A program made the position numbers and the translations under genes. A stretch of DNA of 21,037 nucleotides, taken from positions 1 to 21,037 of the forward strand of contig CBDUCN010000049.1 in assembly GCA_965365655.1 (NCBI GenBank), written 5' to 3'. Shown here in pieces: positions 1 through 8,591 of the stretch (position 1 is the stretch's first letter; every line of letters starts with the position of its first letter). The notes under the pieces were generated by a model. The model had not been told where the DNA came from and ran no database searches. It saw only the letters and a program-made list of their open reading frames with translations. This stretch comes from JBFHNV01 sp965365655 (GTDB lineage Bacteria; Pseudomonadota; Gammaproteobacteria; HK1).

Positions 1-6
1 GCGCGC

Positions 7-1605
7 TCAGACCAGCACGCCCGGGTTCAGCACCCCGCGCGGGTCCAGCTCCCGCTTCGCCGCCGCGAGCGCCTTCGCGAACAGATCCGGGCGCTGGCGG
101 TCGTACCACGGCCGGTGGTCGCGCCCGAGCGCGTGGTGGTGGGTGATGCTGCCGCCGGCGGCGAGCATCGCGTCGCTGGCGCCGGCCTTGATCGCGTGGA
201 ACTGCTCGGCGAGGCGCGCCTTGTCGCCGAACGCGTGCCACGTGAAGTACGGCGCCGGACCGTCCGGGTAGACGTGCGTGAAGCGCACCGTCACCGTGCC
301 CTCGCGGCCGGTGACCTCGCGGATCGTGCGCCGCGTCGCGTCGGTGACCTGCTGGTAGAGATTCATGAAGCCGCTCCACGGGATCGCGGTCTCGACGGTG
401 TCGCGCATCACGCCGCGCGCGATCGCGTGCTCGCGGTAGTACGGGCCGCGCAGGAAGCGCTCGCGCCAGTTGCCGGCCGCGCCCTCGCGCTGCGCCGACG
501 GGCTCGCGAGCGCGGCCTCGTCCCAGCGCCCGCCGTGGTCGGCGCACAGCTCCAGCGCGCGGCCCATCCACGCGTCCAGCGGGTGGTCGGCGGACTCGAA
601 TCCCAGCACCAGCACGTGGGCGGAGCCGTCGCCGGCCTCGGTGAAGGCCGCCTCCTCGGCCTCGATGAGCCGCGCGTTGGACGGCTCCAGTCCCGACTGC
701 GACAGCGCGCGCACCGCGTCGCAGCCCTGCTCCAGCGTGTCGAACAGCACCGTCGTGGTCGCGCGGAAGCGCGGCCGGCGGTGCAGCCGCAACCACGCCT
801 CGGTGATCACGCCCAGCGCGCCCTCCGAGCCGACGAACAGGCGGTCGGGGCTGGGCCCGGCGCCGGACGACGGCAGGCGCCGCGACTCCAGCGTTCCGGC
901 CGGCGTGACCACGCGCAGGCTCTCGACGTGGTCGTCGATCTGCGTCCAGCGGGTCGCGAAGTGCCCCGCGGCGCGGGTCGCGATCCAGCCGCCCACGGAC
1001 GAGAACTCCCAGGCCTGCAGGAAGAAGCGCAGCGTGAGGCCGCTCGGCTTCAGCTGCCGCTCCAGCGCGGGCCCCAGCGCGCCCGCCTGCACGCGGGCAG
1101 CCGACGACACGTCGTCCACCTCGAGCACGCGGTCGAAGTGCTTCAGATCCAGCGTCACCGTTCCCGCGAAGCGCGGGTCCGACGGCGGGTTCACGCCGCC
1201 CACGACGCTGGACCCGCCGCCGAACGGGATCACCGCGGCGCCGGCGTCGCCGGCCCAGTCCAGCACGTCCGCGACGTCGCGCTCGCTGCGCGGGTAGGCG
1301 ACCACGTCCGGCGGGTTCGAGAAGTCGCGGGCGTGGATCATGCGCGCGAGGTCCATCGTCGAGCGCCCGTAGCAGTGCATCAGGCGATCCCAGGTCGCGC
1401 GGGTGCACACGCCGTCGAGGCTGGCCGGCGGCGCGAGGCGCGGCGCCGGCACCTCCACCTCGTCCTCGCGCGGCATCGGCGTCGCGTCGAACGCGTCGAC
1501 GCCGAGCAGCCGGCTCCACGCGCGCTCGAACCACGCCATCTCGGCGGCCGGCAGCGCCTCGCCCTCGTAGCCCCAGCCGTAGAAGCTTCGCCGTCGTTCG
1601 CCCAT
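7..1605 (-). CDS. FAD-linked oxidase, alkyldihydroxyacetonephosphate synthase (AGPS)-like
   Basis: A 532-residue flavoprotein of the PCMH-type FAD-binding superfamily. The FAD-binding half shows the pyrophosphate-binding stretch PFGGGSSVVGG near residue 130, then EFSSVGGWIATRAAG and GSEGALGVITEAWLRLHR. The C-terminal half ends with GGSITHHHALGRDH near residue 485 and DPRGVLNPG, both typical of AGPS and related D-2-hydroxyacid dehydrogenases. AGPS makes ether-lipid precursors in eukaryotes. In a bacterium the substrate is unknown, and oxidation of a 2-hydroxyacid is equally possible. I chose the ATG at 1605 because GGGGTGAG lies just upstream; an in-frame GTG at 1614 would add three residues. 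It is the last gene of a probable minus-strand operon, 48 bases after mmsB. The stop codon lies inside the window, so the gene is complete. Confidence 0.86.
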   Translation of the reverse strand: MGERRRSFYGWGYEGEALPAAEMAWFERAWSRLLGVDAFDATPMPREDEVEVPAPRLAPPASLDGVCTRATWDRLMHCYGRSTMDLARMIHARDFSNPPDVVAYPRSERDVADVLDWAGDAGAAVIPFGGGSSVVGGVNPPSDPRFAGTVTLDLKHFDRVLEVDDVSSAARVQAGALGPALERQLKPSGLTLRFFLQAWEFSSVGGWIATRAAGHFATRWTQIDDHVESLRVVTPAGTLESRRLPSSGAGPSPDRLFVGSEGALGVITEAWLRLHRRPRFRATTTVLFDTLEQGCDAVRALSQSGLEPSNARLIEAEEAAFTEAGDGSAHVLVLGFESADHPLDAWMGRALELCADHGGRWDEAALASPSAQREGAAGNWRERFLRGPYYREHAIARGVMRDTVETAIPWSGFMNLYQQVTDATRRTIREVTGREGTVTVRFTHVYPDGPAPYFTWHAFGDKARLAEQFHAIKAGASDAMLAAGGSITHHHALGRDHRPWYDRQRPDLFAKALAAAKRELDPRGVLNPGVLV

Positions 1606-1653
1606 CGCGCTCACCCCGTCACGCCGCCTGCCGCCTCGCGCGCCCGCGGGCGC

Positions 1654-2535
1654 TCAGCGCTTCGCGATCATCTCGAACACGCCGGAGAAATCCTTCCCGC
1701 CGTTGCCGGCGTCGTTGAAGGCCTCGTAGAAACGCGTCGCGAGCGCACCCATCTCGGTGCTCGCGCCGCACGCCTTCGCGGCGTCCTGGCTCAAGCGCAT
1801 GTCCTTGAGCATCATCGCGGCGGTGAAGCCGGCCGCGTAGTCGCGGTTCGCCGGCGACGCGGGCACCGGCCCCGGCACCGGGCAGTAGCTGGTCAGCGCC
1901 CAGGACTGGCCGGACGCCTTCGACGCGACGTCGAACAGCACCTGGCGATCGAGGCCCAGGCGGTCGGCCAGCGCGAAGCCCTCGCACACCGCGAGCATCT
2001 GGATCCCGAGCATCATGTTGTTGCAGATCTTGGCTGCCTGGCCGTTGCCCGGGCCGCCGGTGTGCACGATGTTCGCACCCATGACGTCCAGCAGCGGCTT
2101 CGCGCGCGCGAACGCCTCCTCCGAGCCCCCCACCATGAACGCCAGCGTGCCCGCCGAAGCACCCATGATGCCGCCGGACACCGGCGCGTCCAGGAAGTCG
2201 ACGCCCGCGCGCGCCATCGCGTCGTGCACGGCGCGTGCGCTGGCCACGTCGATGGTGGAGCAGTCGACGGCGAGCTGGCCCTTCGCGAGCACGCCGGCGA
2301 GGTCCTCCAGGTACACCTGCCGCACGTGCTGCCCCGCGGGCAGCATGGTGATCACCACGTCGCGCCCCGCCGCGGCCTCCTGCAGGCTCGCGGCCTTCGC
2401 CGCGCCCTCGGCCGCGACCGCCGCCAGCGCGTCGGCGGAGAGGTCGAACGCGGTCACCTCGTGCCCTGCCTTCAGCAGGTTGACCGCCATGGGCGCACCC
2501 ATGTTGCCCACGCCTATGAATCCGATCGTCGCCAT
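1654..2535 (-). CDS. mmsB: 3-hydroxyisobutyrate dehydrogenase
   Basis: A 293-residue NAD-dependent beta-hydroxyacid dehydrogenase that should oxidise 3-hydroxyisobutyrate to methylmalonate semialdehyde in valine catabolism. The N-terminus has the dinucleotide motif GFIGVGNMG. The substrate motif DAPVSGG lies at residues 116-122, the catalytic lysine is K169 in GQAAKICNN, and MLKDMRLS near residue 245 is the C-terminal substrate and cofactor motif. Length and the SGQSWAL and NRDYAAGF stretches match true HIBADH rather than tartronate semialdehyde reductase. A GGAGGAG Shine-Dalgarno site sits just upstream of the ATG. It lies 72 bases after the MaoC gene and 48 bases before the FAD-linked oxidase on the same strand. 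A second, divergent family member lies at 17890-18768. Confidence 0.9.
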   Translation of the reverse strand: MATIGFIGVGNMGAPMAVNLLKAGHEVTAFDLSADALAAVAAEGAAKAASLQEAAAGRDVVITMLPAGQHVRQVYLEDLAGVLAKGQLAVDCSTIDVASARAVHDAMARAGVDFLDAPVSGGIMGASAGTLAFMVGGSEEAFARAKPLLDVMGANIVHTGGPGNGQAAKICNNMMLGIQMLAVCEGFALADRLGLDRQVLFDVASKASGQSWALTSYCPVPGPVPASPANRDYAAGFTAAMMLKDMRLSQDAAKACGASTEMGALATRFYEAFNDAGNGGKDFSGVFEMIAKR

Positions 2536-2607
2536 CAGCTCACTCCTCCGATCGTCGCGGCCCGCCCGCGCCTGCCTGCCCGCGCCCCGCCGGCGCGGCC
2601 GCGGCCA

Positions 2608-3078
2608 TTATTCCCCACCCGGCGCCGCGGGTCCCGCGCCGCGCTCGGCGATGACCACCGAGAAGCGCCCCCGGGACACCCGCTCGCCGCGCTGATTCAC
2701 GAAGGACGCCTGCATGCTCAGGCGCCCGCGCCCGCCGCCCTTCGGGTGCGGGGACAGCTCGGTCACCTCCGCCTCCACGTGCACCGTGTCGCCGATGCGC
2801 ACGGGCGCGTCGAAGGCCCACTCGACGCCGCGCAGCGCGAGCACCGTGCCGTCGAACAGGTCGAGCCGGCTGAGCAGGCCGAACGCGATGCCGATCGCCA
2901 TCGGGCCGTGCGCGATGCGCTCGCCGAACGCGCTCGCGCGCGCGAACACCTCGTCGGTGTGCACCGGGTTCCAGTCGCCGGTCAACGCGGCGAAGCCGAC
3001 CACGTCGGTCTCGGTGATCGTGCGCCGGGGGCTCGTGAAGCGCTGCCCCGGGGTGAAGTCTTCGAGGTATCGCGGCAT
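2608..3078 (-). CDS. MaoC family (R)-specific enoyl-CoA hydratase-like protein
   Basis: A 156-residue single hot-dog protein with an intact hydratase-2 motif, LTGDWNPVHTD, whose expected catalytic pair is D35 and H40, followed by FGERIAHGPM. The family adds water to trans-2-enoyl-CoA esters to give (R)-3-hydroxyacyl-CoA in the cytosol. AGGAA eight bases before the ATG supports this start. It is the first gene of a probable operon with mmsB and the FAD-linked oxidase. Its start is only 54 bases from the start of the divergent VOC gene, so the two probably share a promoter region. The substrate cannot be deduced; a short- or branched-chain enoyl-CoA from amino-acid breakdown would fit the neighbours. 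Unlike the MaoC protein at 10384, its catalytic motif is canonical. Confidence 0.88.
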   Translation of the reverse strand: MPRYLEDFTPGQRFTSPRRTITETDVVGFAALTGDWNPVHTDEVFARASAFGERIAHGPMAIGIAFGLLSRLDLFDGTVLALRGVEWAFDAPVRIGDTVHVEAEVTELSPHPKGGGRGRLSMQASFVNQRGERVSRGRFSVVIAERGAGPAAPGGE

Positions 3079-3132
3079 GGTGTGTTCCTGTGGCCTCTTT
3101 CAAAGCGGGCGCAACCGCCCGGGGAGTGAACG
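3079..3132. promoter_or_regulatory. 54-bp divergent intergenic region between maoC-like and VOC genes
   Basis: The starts of the minus-strand MaoC gene (3078) and the plus-strand VOC gene (3133) are separated by 54 bases, so promoters for both must lie here or within the genes. The region contains a Shine-Dalgarno sequence for each gene: GGGGAG at 3121-3126 for VOC, and AGGAA on the minus strand near 3086-3090 for MaoC. A small GGGCG/CGCCC dyad lies at 3107-3120. No convincing sigma-70 hexamers were seen. Confidence 0.4.
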
Positions 3133-3600
3133 ATGGACATCGAGCGCATCACGGAGATCGGCGTCGCGGTACGCGACCTGGACGAGGCGACCCGCCTGTT
3201 CGTGGACCTGCTGGGCGCGACCGCCGAGCCGGTGCAGGTCGTGGAGAAGTACCGGATGCGCTACCGCATGTGCCGCCTCGGCAAGGTGGACTTCGAGCTG
3301 ATGCAGCCGATCGCCGACGACGGCGTGATCGCGGACTTCCTGCGCACGCGCGGCCCCGGGCTGCACCACGTCGCCTTCGCGGTCCGCGACGTCACGGCCG
3401 GCGCCGCGGCGCTCGCGGCGAAGGGCGTGCGCTTCGTCGAGCCGGCGCCCTTCGATCTGCGCCTCGAGGGGGTGGACTTCGCCGGCCGCGCGTTCGACGA
3501 CGACGTGCGGATCACCTTCGCCCATCCGTCCTCGCTGCTCGGCGTGCTGTTCGAGTTCATCGAGTATCCCGAGGGCTACGCGACGGAGTCAGGCGCCTGA
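3133..3600 (+). CDS. VOC family protein, methylmalonyl-CoA epimerase-like
   Basis: A 155-residue vicinal-oxygen-chelate protein with two beta-alpha-beta modules (IGVAVRDLDEATRLFVDLLG, then GLHHVAFAVRDV). Overall length, the FELMQPIADDGVIADFL stretch and the ending GVLFEFIEYP resemble methylmalonyl-CoA epimerase, which epimerises (R)- and (S)-methylmalonyl-CoA using a divalent metal. The metal-binding HH and the terminal Glu are present. The first ligand, usually His in an IDHIGIAV-type context, is Glu (E8), so an epimerase name is tentative; a lyase or another VOC activity is possible. GGGGAG precedes the ATG by seven bases. It is divergent from the MaoC gene, and its last 12 bases overlap the convergent acyl-CoA ligase gene. 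Confidence 0.82.
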   Translation: MDIERITEIGVAVRDLDEATRLFVDLLGATAEPVQVVEKYRMRYRMCRLGKVDFELMQPIADDGVIADFLRTRGPGLHHVAFAVRDVTAGAAALAAKGVRFVEPAPFDLRLEGVDFAGRAFDDDVRITFAHPSSLLGVLFEFIEYPEGYATESGA

Positions 3601-5244
3601 GCCGCCCGCGGCGGCTTCCTCGCGGTCGCGCTCGCGCAGTGCGACGCGCCGGATCTTGCCGGTGACCGTCAGCGGCATCTGCTCGATGAAGCGGATCTCG
3701 CGCGGATACTCGTGCCCGGACAGGCGCTCGCGCACGAACGCCTTCAGCGCCGCGACGGCCTCCTCGCCGGCGTCGCAGCCGGGCGCCGCGACCACGTAGG
3801 CCTTCACGATCTCGCCGCGCACCGGGTCCGGCGACCCGATCACGCCGGCCAGCGCGACGCCCGGGTGCTGCATCAGGCACTCCTCGACCTCGGTCGGGCC
3901 GATGCGGTAGCCGGCGCTGATGATCACGTCGTCGTCGCGGGCCTTGAACCACAGGTAGCCGTCGTCGTCGACGTGGCCCAGATCCCCGAGCAGGCACCAG
4001 TCGCCGCGAAACTTCTCGCGCGTCGCGTCGGGCCGGTTCCAGTACTCGAGGAACATCACCGGGTCCGGGCGCCGCACCGCGATCGTGCCCTCGACGCCGG
4101 GCGCGCACGGCTGCCCGTCGCCGTCCACGACCGCGACCGTGTGCCCCGGGATGGGCCGGCCCATGGAGCCGGGCTTCACCGGAAACAGGTCCGCGTTGTT
4201 GCCGACGACGAGGTTCACCTCGGTCTGGCCGTAGAACTCGTTGATCGTGAGCCCGAACGCGTCGCGGCCCCACGCGATCATGTCCTCCCCCAGCGCCTCG
4301 CCGCCGCTCGCGACGCTGCGCAGGCTGCAGCCGAAGCGCGCCGGGTCGTCCACCTGGCGCAGCATGCGCAGCGCCGTGGGCGGCATGAAGGTGTTGCGCA
4401 CCCCGAGGCGCGCCATCAGCGCGAACGCGGCCTCCGGGTCGAACTTCGCGAGGCGGTTCGCGACCACCGGCACGCCGTGGTGCAGCCCCGGCAGCAGCAC
4501 GTCCAGCAGCCCGCCGGCCCACGCCCAGTCCGCCGGCGTCCAGATGCAGTCGCCCGGCTGCGGAAAGAAGCGGTGCGGCACCTCGACGCCCGGCAGGTGC
4601 CCGACGAGCACGCGGTGCGCGTGCAGCGCGCCCTTCGGCGCGCCGGTGGTGCCGGAGGTGTAGATCAGCATCGCCGGGTCGTCGGCGTGGGTGTCCACGG
4701 TGTCGAACGCGTCCGACGCCTTCGCGAGCAGCGCCGGCAGATCCACCGCGCCGTCGCCGGCGCCGTCCGCGCACAGCACGTGCTCCAGCGCCTCCAGCCC
4801 GTAGCGCACCGGCGCGAGGCGCTCCAGGTTCGCGCGGTTGGTGATCAGCACCTTCGCGCCGCTGTCGCCCAGGCGGTGCGCCAGCGCGTCGGGGCCGAAC
4901 AGCGAGAACAGCGGCAACGCGATCGCGCCCAGCTTGTAGATCGCGACGTGCGCCGCCGCGGTCTCCACGCACTGCGGCAGGTGGATCGCGACCCGGTCGC
5001 CGCGCGCGACGCCCAGCGCGCGCAGGGTGTTCGCGAGCCGGTTCGCGTCGCGCGCGAGCTCGCGGAAGCTCACGCGCCGCGCGCCGCCGGGATCGTCGGC
5101 GATCAGCGCCGTCGCGTCCGGCGTGCGCGCGGCGTGCCGGTCACACACCGCGTGCGCGATGTTGAAACGTTCCAGCGCCGGCCAGCGGAAGCCGGCGACG
5201 CACGCGCCGTAATCGGCCGCGGACTTCACGATGCCGTGTTCCAT
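3589..5244 (-). CDS. AMP-forming acyl-CoA synthetase
   Basis: A 551-residue member of the ANL adenylate-forming family that activates a carboxylic acid to its CoA thioester using ATP. Core motifs are in order: IYTSGTTGAPKG (ATP P-loop, A3), NEFYGQTEVNLVVGN (A5), GDLGHVDDDGYLWFKARDDD (A7-A8 hinge), ISAGYRIGPTEVEECLMQHP, and PLTVTGKIRR with the C-terminal catalytic lysine at K530. GQTEVNLVVGN is typical of the acetyl-CoA synthetase-like/medium-chain subgroup. The ATG at 5244 has GGAGGAG just upstream; an upstream extension to 5301 lacks family similarity and was dropped. It follows the acyl-CoA dehydrogenase by 118 bases and probably ends the carboxylase operon. In M. tuberculosis an acyl-CoA ligase (FadD35) accompanies the same enzymes. 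The acid substrate is unknown. Confidence 0.9.
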   Translation of the reverse strand: MEHGIVKSAADYGACVAGFRWPALERFNIAHAVCDRHAARTPDATALIADDPGGARRVSFRELARDANRLANTLRALGVARGDRVAIHLPQCVETAAAHVAIYKLGAIALPLFSLFGPDALAHRLGDSGAKVLITNRANLERLAPVRYGLEALEHVLCADGAGDGAVDLPALLAKASDAFDTVDTHADDPAMLIYTSGTTGAPKGALHAHRVLVGHLPGVEVPHRFFPQPGDCIWTPADWAWAGGLLDVLLPGLHHGVPVVANRLAKFDPEAAFALMARLGVRNTFMPPTALRMLRQVDDPARFGCSLRSVASGGEALGEDMIAWGRDAFGLTINEFYGQTEVNLVVGNNADLFPVKPGSMGRPIPGHTVAVVDGDGQPCAPGVEGTIAVRRPDPVMFLEYWNRPDATREKFRGDWCLLGDLGHVDDDGYLWFKARDDDVIISAGYRIGPTEVEECLMQHPGVALAGVIGSPDPVRGEIVKAYVVAAPGCDAGEEAVAALKAFVRERLSGHEYPREIRFIEQMPLTVTGKIRRVALRERDREEAAAGGSGA

Positions 5245-5362
5245 GCCTCGCTCCTCCGAATGGCTGCCCCGATCCGTGCTGCCGCCCGGGCGCCGCGGCA
5301 AGCCGCCGTCGCGCCGCGCCGCCTTCGCCCGCGCGCTCCTGACTGCCAGGGGTCCGGCTGCG

Positions 5363-6508
5363 CTACATGCGCTTGGCCACCTCCTCCAGCATCACCTCGG
5401 TGGCGCCGCCGCCGATGGACGCGATGCGCGCATCGCGCGCCATGCGCTCGATCGCGGACTCGCGCATCCAGCCGTAGCCGCCGTGGAACTGCTGGCACGC
5501 GTACATCACGCGGTTGACCAGCTCGCCGCACAGCGCCTTCACCATCGACACCTCGCGCACGCAGTCCTCGCCCTTCGCGTCCAGCCACGCCGCGTGGTAG
5601 ACGAGCTGGCGCGCCGCGTCCACCTCCGCCTGCAGCATCGCGAGGCGCTGGCGGATCGCCTGCTTGTCCCACAGCGTGGCGCCGAAGGCCTCGCGCTGCT
5701 TCACGTACTCCAGCGTCAGCTCGATGGCCTTCTGCGACTCGCCCACCGCCATCGCGCCGATCACGATGCGCTCGTTCTGGAAGTTGCGCATGATGGCATA
5801 GAAGCCCTGGTTCTCCTCGCCGAGCAGCGCGTCCGCCGGAAGCCGGCACTCGTCGAACGCGAGCTCGGCGGTGTCGGAGCAGCGCCAGCCCGCCTTGTCC
5901 AGCGCGCGGCCGACGGAGAAGCCGGGCGTCGCGCGCTCGACGAGGAACATCGACACGCCGCGCGAGCCCTTCGCGTGCGGATCGGTGCGCGCGGCCACCA
6001 CCAGCAGGTCCGCGTGCACGCCGTTGGTGATGAACATCTTCGCGCCGTCGAGCACCCAGCCGTTGCCGCTGCGCCGTGCGCGCGTGCGCAGCGCCGCGAC
6101 GTCCGACCCGCCGCCGGGCTCGGTGACGGCCACGCCCGTGATCAGCGAGCCGTCGACGATCCCGGGCATGTAGCGATCGAGCTGCGCCGGCGTGCCGTAG
6201 CGCGCGATGTGGGGCGAGGCCATGTCGGTGTGCACCAGCACGGTGACGTTGAAGCCGGCGAAGGTGCTGTGGGACAGCGTCTCGGCGAACGCGACGGTCG
6301 CGAGGGTGTCCAGCCCCGAGCCCCCGTAGCGCTCCGGGTAGCGGATGCCGAACAGGCCCAGCGCGCCCATCTCGCGCAGCACCTCGCGCGGCACCCGCCC
6401 GTCGCGCTCCCACGCCTCGCCGTTCGGGATCACCGACCTGTGGACGAAGCGGCTCACCTGCTCGCGCAGGGCCAGGGTGACGTCGGTGTCGTAGACGGAA
6501 GGTCTCAT
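5363..6508 (-). CDS. Acyl-CoA dehydrogenase (isovaleryl-CoA/FadE19-like)
   Basis: A 381-residue flavin-dependent acyl-CoA dehydrogenase that introduces a 2,3 double bond and passes electrons to ETF. Visible signatures are GVAVTEPGGGSDVAAL, KMFITNG, KAGWRCSDTAEL, QNERIVIGA, FGATLWDKQAIRQ, QQFHGGYGWMRES and IGGGATEVMLEEV. The position that holds the catalytic Glu in short- and medium-chain enzymes (YEGTS-type loop) is Gly here (GGGATE). E246 in NERIVIGA aligns with the catalytic Glu of isovaleryl-CoA and long-chain dehydrogenases, which favours a branched substrate. The ATG at 6508 overlaps the biotin carboxylase stop as ATGA, indicating translational coupling. The much longer open frame upstream is out-of-frame shadow of the carboxylase and was trimmed. 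Oxidation of isovaleryl-CoA ahead of the carboxylase is the simplest reading. Confidence 0.93.
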   Translation of the reverse strand: MRPSVYDTDVTLALREQVSRFVHRSVIPNGEAWERDGRVPREVLREMGALGLFGIRYPERYGGSGLDTLATVAFAETLSHSTFAGFNVTVLVHTDMASPHIARYGTPAQLDRYMPGIVDGSLITGVAVTEPGGGSDVAALRTRARRSGNGWVLDGAKMFITNGVHADLLVVAARTDPHAKGSRGVSMFLVERATPGFSVGRALDKAGWRCSDTAELAFDECRLPADALLGEENQGFYAIMRNFQNERIVIGAMAVGESQKAIELTLEYVKQREAFGATLWDKQAIRQRLAMLQAEVDAARQLVYHAAWLDAKGEDCVREVSMVKALCGELVNRVMYACQQFHGGYGWMRESAIERMARDARIASIGGGATEVMLEEVAKRM

Positions 6509-8586
6509 GCTCGCTCGTGCTCCGCGTGCCGCGCGCCGGCGCCGGGCGCCGCATCGTCGCCCGGCGCCTCCAGCGTGACCAGGGCCTGCCCGAGCGCGAC
6601 CGCGTCGCCCGCGGCGCAGTGCACCGCGCTGACGCGGGCCGGCGCCGGCGCGCTCAGCGTCTGGTACATCTTCATCGATTCCAGCACCACCAGCGGCGCG
6701 CCGGCGGCGACCGCGTCCCCGGGCGCGACCTCCACCGACGCCACCACGCCCGGCACCGGCGCGGTCAGCGGCGCGTCCAGCCCGGGCGACCCGCCCCCTG
6801 CCGCGCGCGGCGCGTCGTGCGCGTCCAGCGCGCGGAAGCCGTGCCAGCCGGCCTCGCCGCTCAGGTGCAGCCGGCCGCCGCGCTCGAGGACCCGCAGCGC
6901 GTGGCGTCGCCCGGCCACGGTCACCTCCAGCGCGTCGCCGTCCACCGCCCCGTCCACCGCCACCAGCGCACCGGCCTGCGGCGGCGGCGCCGCGGCGTCG
7001 GCCACCGCCATGCGCCACGCCTCGCCGTCGGCGCGCACCCACACCGCGAGCGGGGCGCCCTCGCCGTCGTCGAGCAGGATGCGCCAGCGCCCGGGATGAC
7101 CGGCCGCGGCGAGCACCCGGAAGCCGGCGAGCGATCGCCACGGGCCGTCCGCCTCCGCGGCGCCGCGCCGCGCGAGGACGGCGGCCGCCGCCATCGCGTG
7201 CTCGTCGCGGCCGAGCGGCGGCGACCATCCGCCGGGAAACTGCTCGTGGATGAAGCCGGTGCTCACGCGCCCGGCGACGAAGTCCGGCACGCTGACCAGC
7301 GCGGCGAGGAACGCGGCGTTGCTGCGCACGCCGGGAAGCGCCGTCGCGCGGAGCGCCTCGGCGAGGCGCGCGGCGGCATCCGCACGGTCGCGCCCGTGCA
7401 CCACCAGCTTCGCGAGCAGCGCGTCGTAGAACGGCTCGACGCGCGTGCCCTCGCCCACCCCGCTGTCGACGCGGATGCCTTCGCCGGCGGCCGGGCGCCA
7501 CGCGGCGAGGGTGCCCGTCGCCGGCCGGAAGTCGTGCGCGGGGTCCTCGGCGTTGATGCGCGCCTCCATCGCCCAGCCGCGCGGCACCAGGTCCTCCTGC
7601 GCGAACGGCAGCGCCTCCCCCGCGGCGACGCGCAGCTGCCACTCGACGAGGTCCAGGCCCAGGATGGCCTCGGTCACCGGGTGCTCCACCTGCAGCCGGG
7701 TGTTCATCTCCAGGAAGAAGAACGCGCCGTCGCGCGGGTCGAGGACGAACTCCACGGTGCCGGCGTTGCGGTAGCCGATCGCGCGCGCGAGCGCGAGCGC
7801 CGCCGCGTGCAGCGCGGCGCGCGTGTCCGCGTCAAGCCCCGGCGCCGGCGCCTCCTCGACGAGCTTCTGGTGGCGGCGCTGGATCGAGCAGTCGCGCTCG
7901 TGCAGGTGCACGATGTTTCCGTGGCCGTCGCCGAGCACCTGCACCTCGACGTGCCGCGGCCGCTCGATGCAGCGCTCCACGATCAGGCGGTCGTCGCCGA
8001 AACCGGCCATCGCCTCGCGCCGCGCCAGCGCGATCGCGCCGGACAGCTCGTCGGCGCGATCGACGCGGCGCATGCCCCGCCCGCCGCCGCCCGCACAGGC
8101 CTTCACCATCAGCGGGACCCCGAGGCCCGCCGCGGCGGCGCACAGCGCGGCGTCGCGATCCGCCCCCGCGCCCTCCGGCTCCTCGACGCCGGGCACCACC
8201 GCGACGCCCGCGCCGCGCGCGATCGCGCGCGCCCGCGCCTTGTCCCCCATCGCGCGGATGGTGTCCGCGTCGGGGCCGACGAACGCGACGCCCGCGTCCG
8301 CGCAGGCCGCGGCGAACCCGGCGTTCTCCGACAGGAAGCCGTAGCCGGGGTGGATCGCGTCGGCGCCGGCGCGCTGCGCGGCGGCGACGATCTGCGCGGC
8401 GTCCAGATAGCCGTCCGCGGGCCCCGCGCCGTCCAGCGCCAGCGCGCGGTCGGCCGCGCGAACGTGCAGCGCCGCGGCGTCCGCGCGCGAGTGCACGGCC
8501 ACGCTCTCGATGCCGAGCCGCCGGCAGGTGCGCGCGACGCGGCACGCGATCTCGCCGCGGTTCGCGATCAGGATGCGGCGGAACAC
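6505..8586 (-). CDS. Acyl-CoA carboxylase biotin carboxylase/BCCP subunit (methylcrotonyl-CoA carboxylase alpha type)
   Basis: A 693-residue protein that carboxylates biotin with ATP and bicarbonate and carries the biotin. The order is: N-terminal RRILIANRGEIACRVARTC; ATP-grasp glycine loop KACAGGGGRGMRR near residue 160; HERDCSIQRRHQKLVEEAP; EMNTRLQVEHPVTE; a BT-like middle region; and a C-terminal BCCP domain with VVLESMKMYQTL, the biotinylated lysine being K639. This single-chain layout is that of the alpha subunits of methylcrotonyl-, geranyl- and propionyl-CoA carboxylases and AccA1. The start is the GTG at 8586, five bases after the carboxyltransferase stop, because family similarity begins there; a much longer in-frame extension is carboxyltransferase shadow. 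The last four bases overlap the acyl-CoA dehydrogenase start. A tail of about 18 residues follows the BCCP domain. Confidence 0.93.
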   Translation of the reverse strand: MFRRILIANRGEIACRVARTCRRLGIESVAVHSRADAAALHVRAADRALALDGAGPADGYLDAAQIVAAAQRAGADAIHPGYGFLSENAGFAAACADAGVAFVGPDADTIRAMGDKARARAIARGAGVAVVPGVEEPEGAGADRDAALCAAAAGLGVPLMVKACAGGGGRGMRRVDRADELSGAIALARREAMAGFGDDRLIVERCIERPRHVEVQVLGDGHGNIVHLHERDCSIQRRHQKLVEEAPAPGLDADTRAALHAAALALARAIGYRNAGTVEFVLDPRDGAFFFLEMNTRLQVEHPVTEAILGLDLVEWQLRVAAGEALPFAQEDLVPRGWAMEARINAEDPAHDFRPATGTLAAWRPAAGEGIRVDSGVGEGTRVEPFYDALLAKLVVHGRDRADAAARLAEALRATALPGVRSNAAFLAALVSVPDFVAGRVSTGFIHEQFPGGWSPPLGRDEHAMAAAAVLARRGAAEADGPWRSLAGFRVLAAAGHPGRWRILLDDGEGAPLAVWVRADGEAWRMAVADAAAPPPQAGALVAVDGAVDGDALEVTVAGRRHALRVLERGGRLHLSGEAGWHGFRALDAHDAPRAAGGGSPGLDAPLTAPVPGVVASVEVAPGDAVAAGAPLVVLESMKMYQTLSAPAPARVSAVHCAAGDAVALGQALVTLEAPGDDAAPGAGARHAEHERA

Positions 8587-8591
8587 GGCCG

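Noticed and set aside
115..3129. 1004-codon plus-strand open frame opposite the FAD oxidase, mmsB and MaoC genes
   Set aside because: It is Arg/Ala/His-rich with no family motif and crosses three well-supported genes; an effect of high GC.
6509..7642. N-terminal extension of the acyl-CoA dehydrogenase frame
   Set aside because: It lies wholly within the biotin carboxylase gene and carries no motif; the ATGA overlap at 6505-6508 marks the true start.
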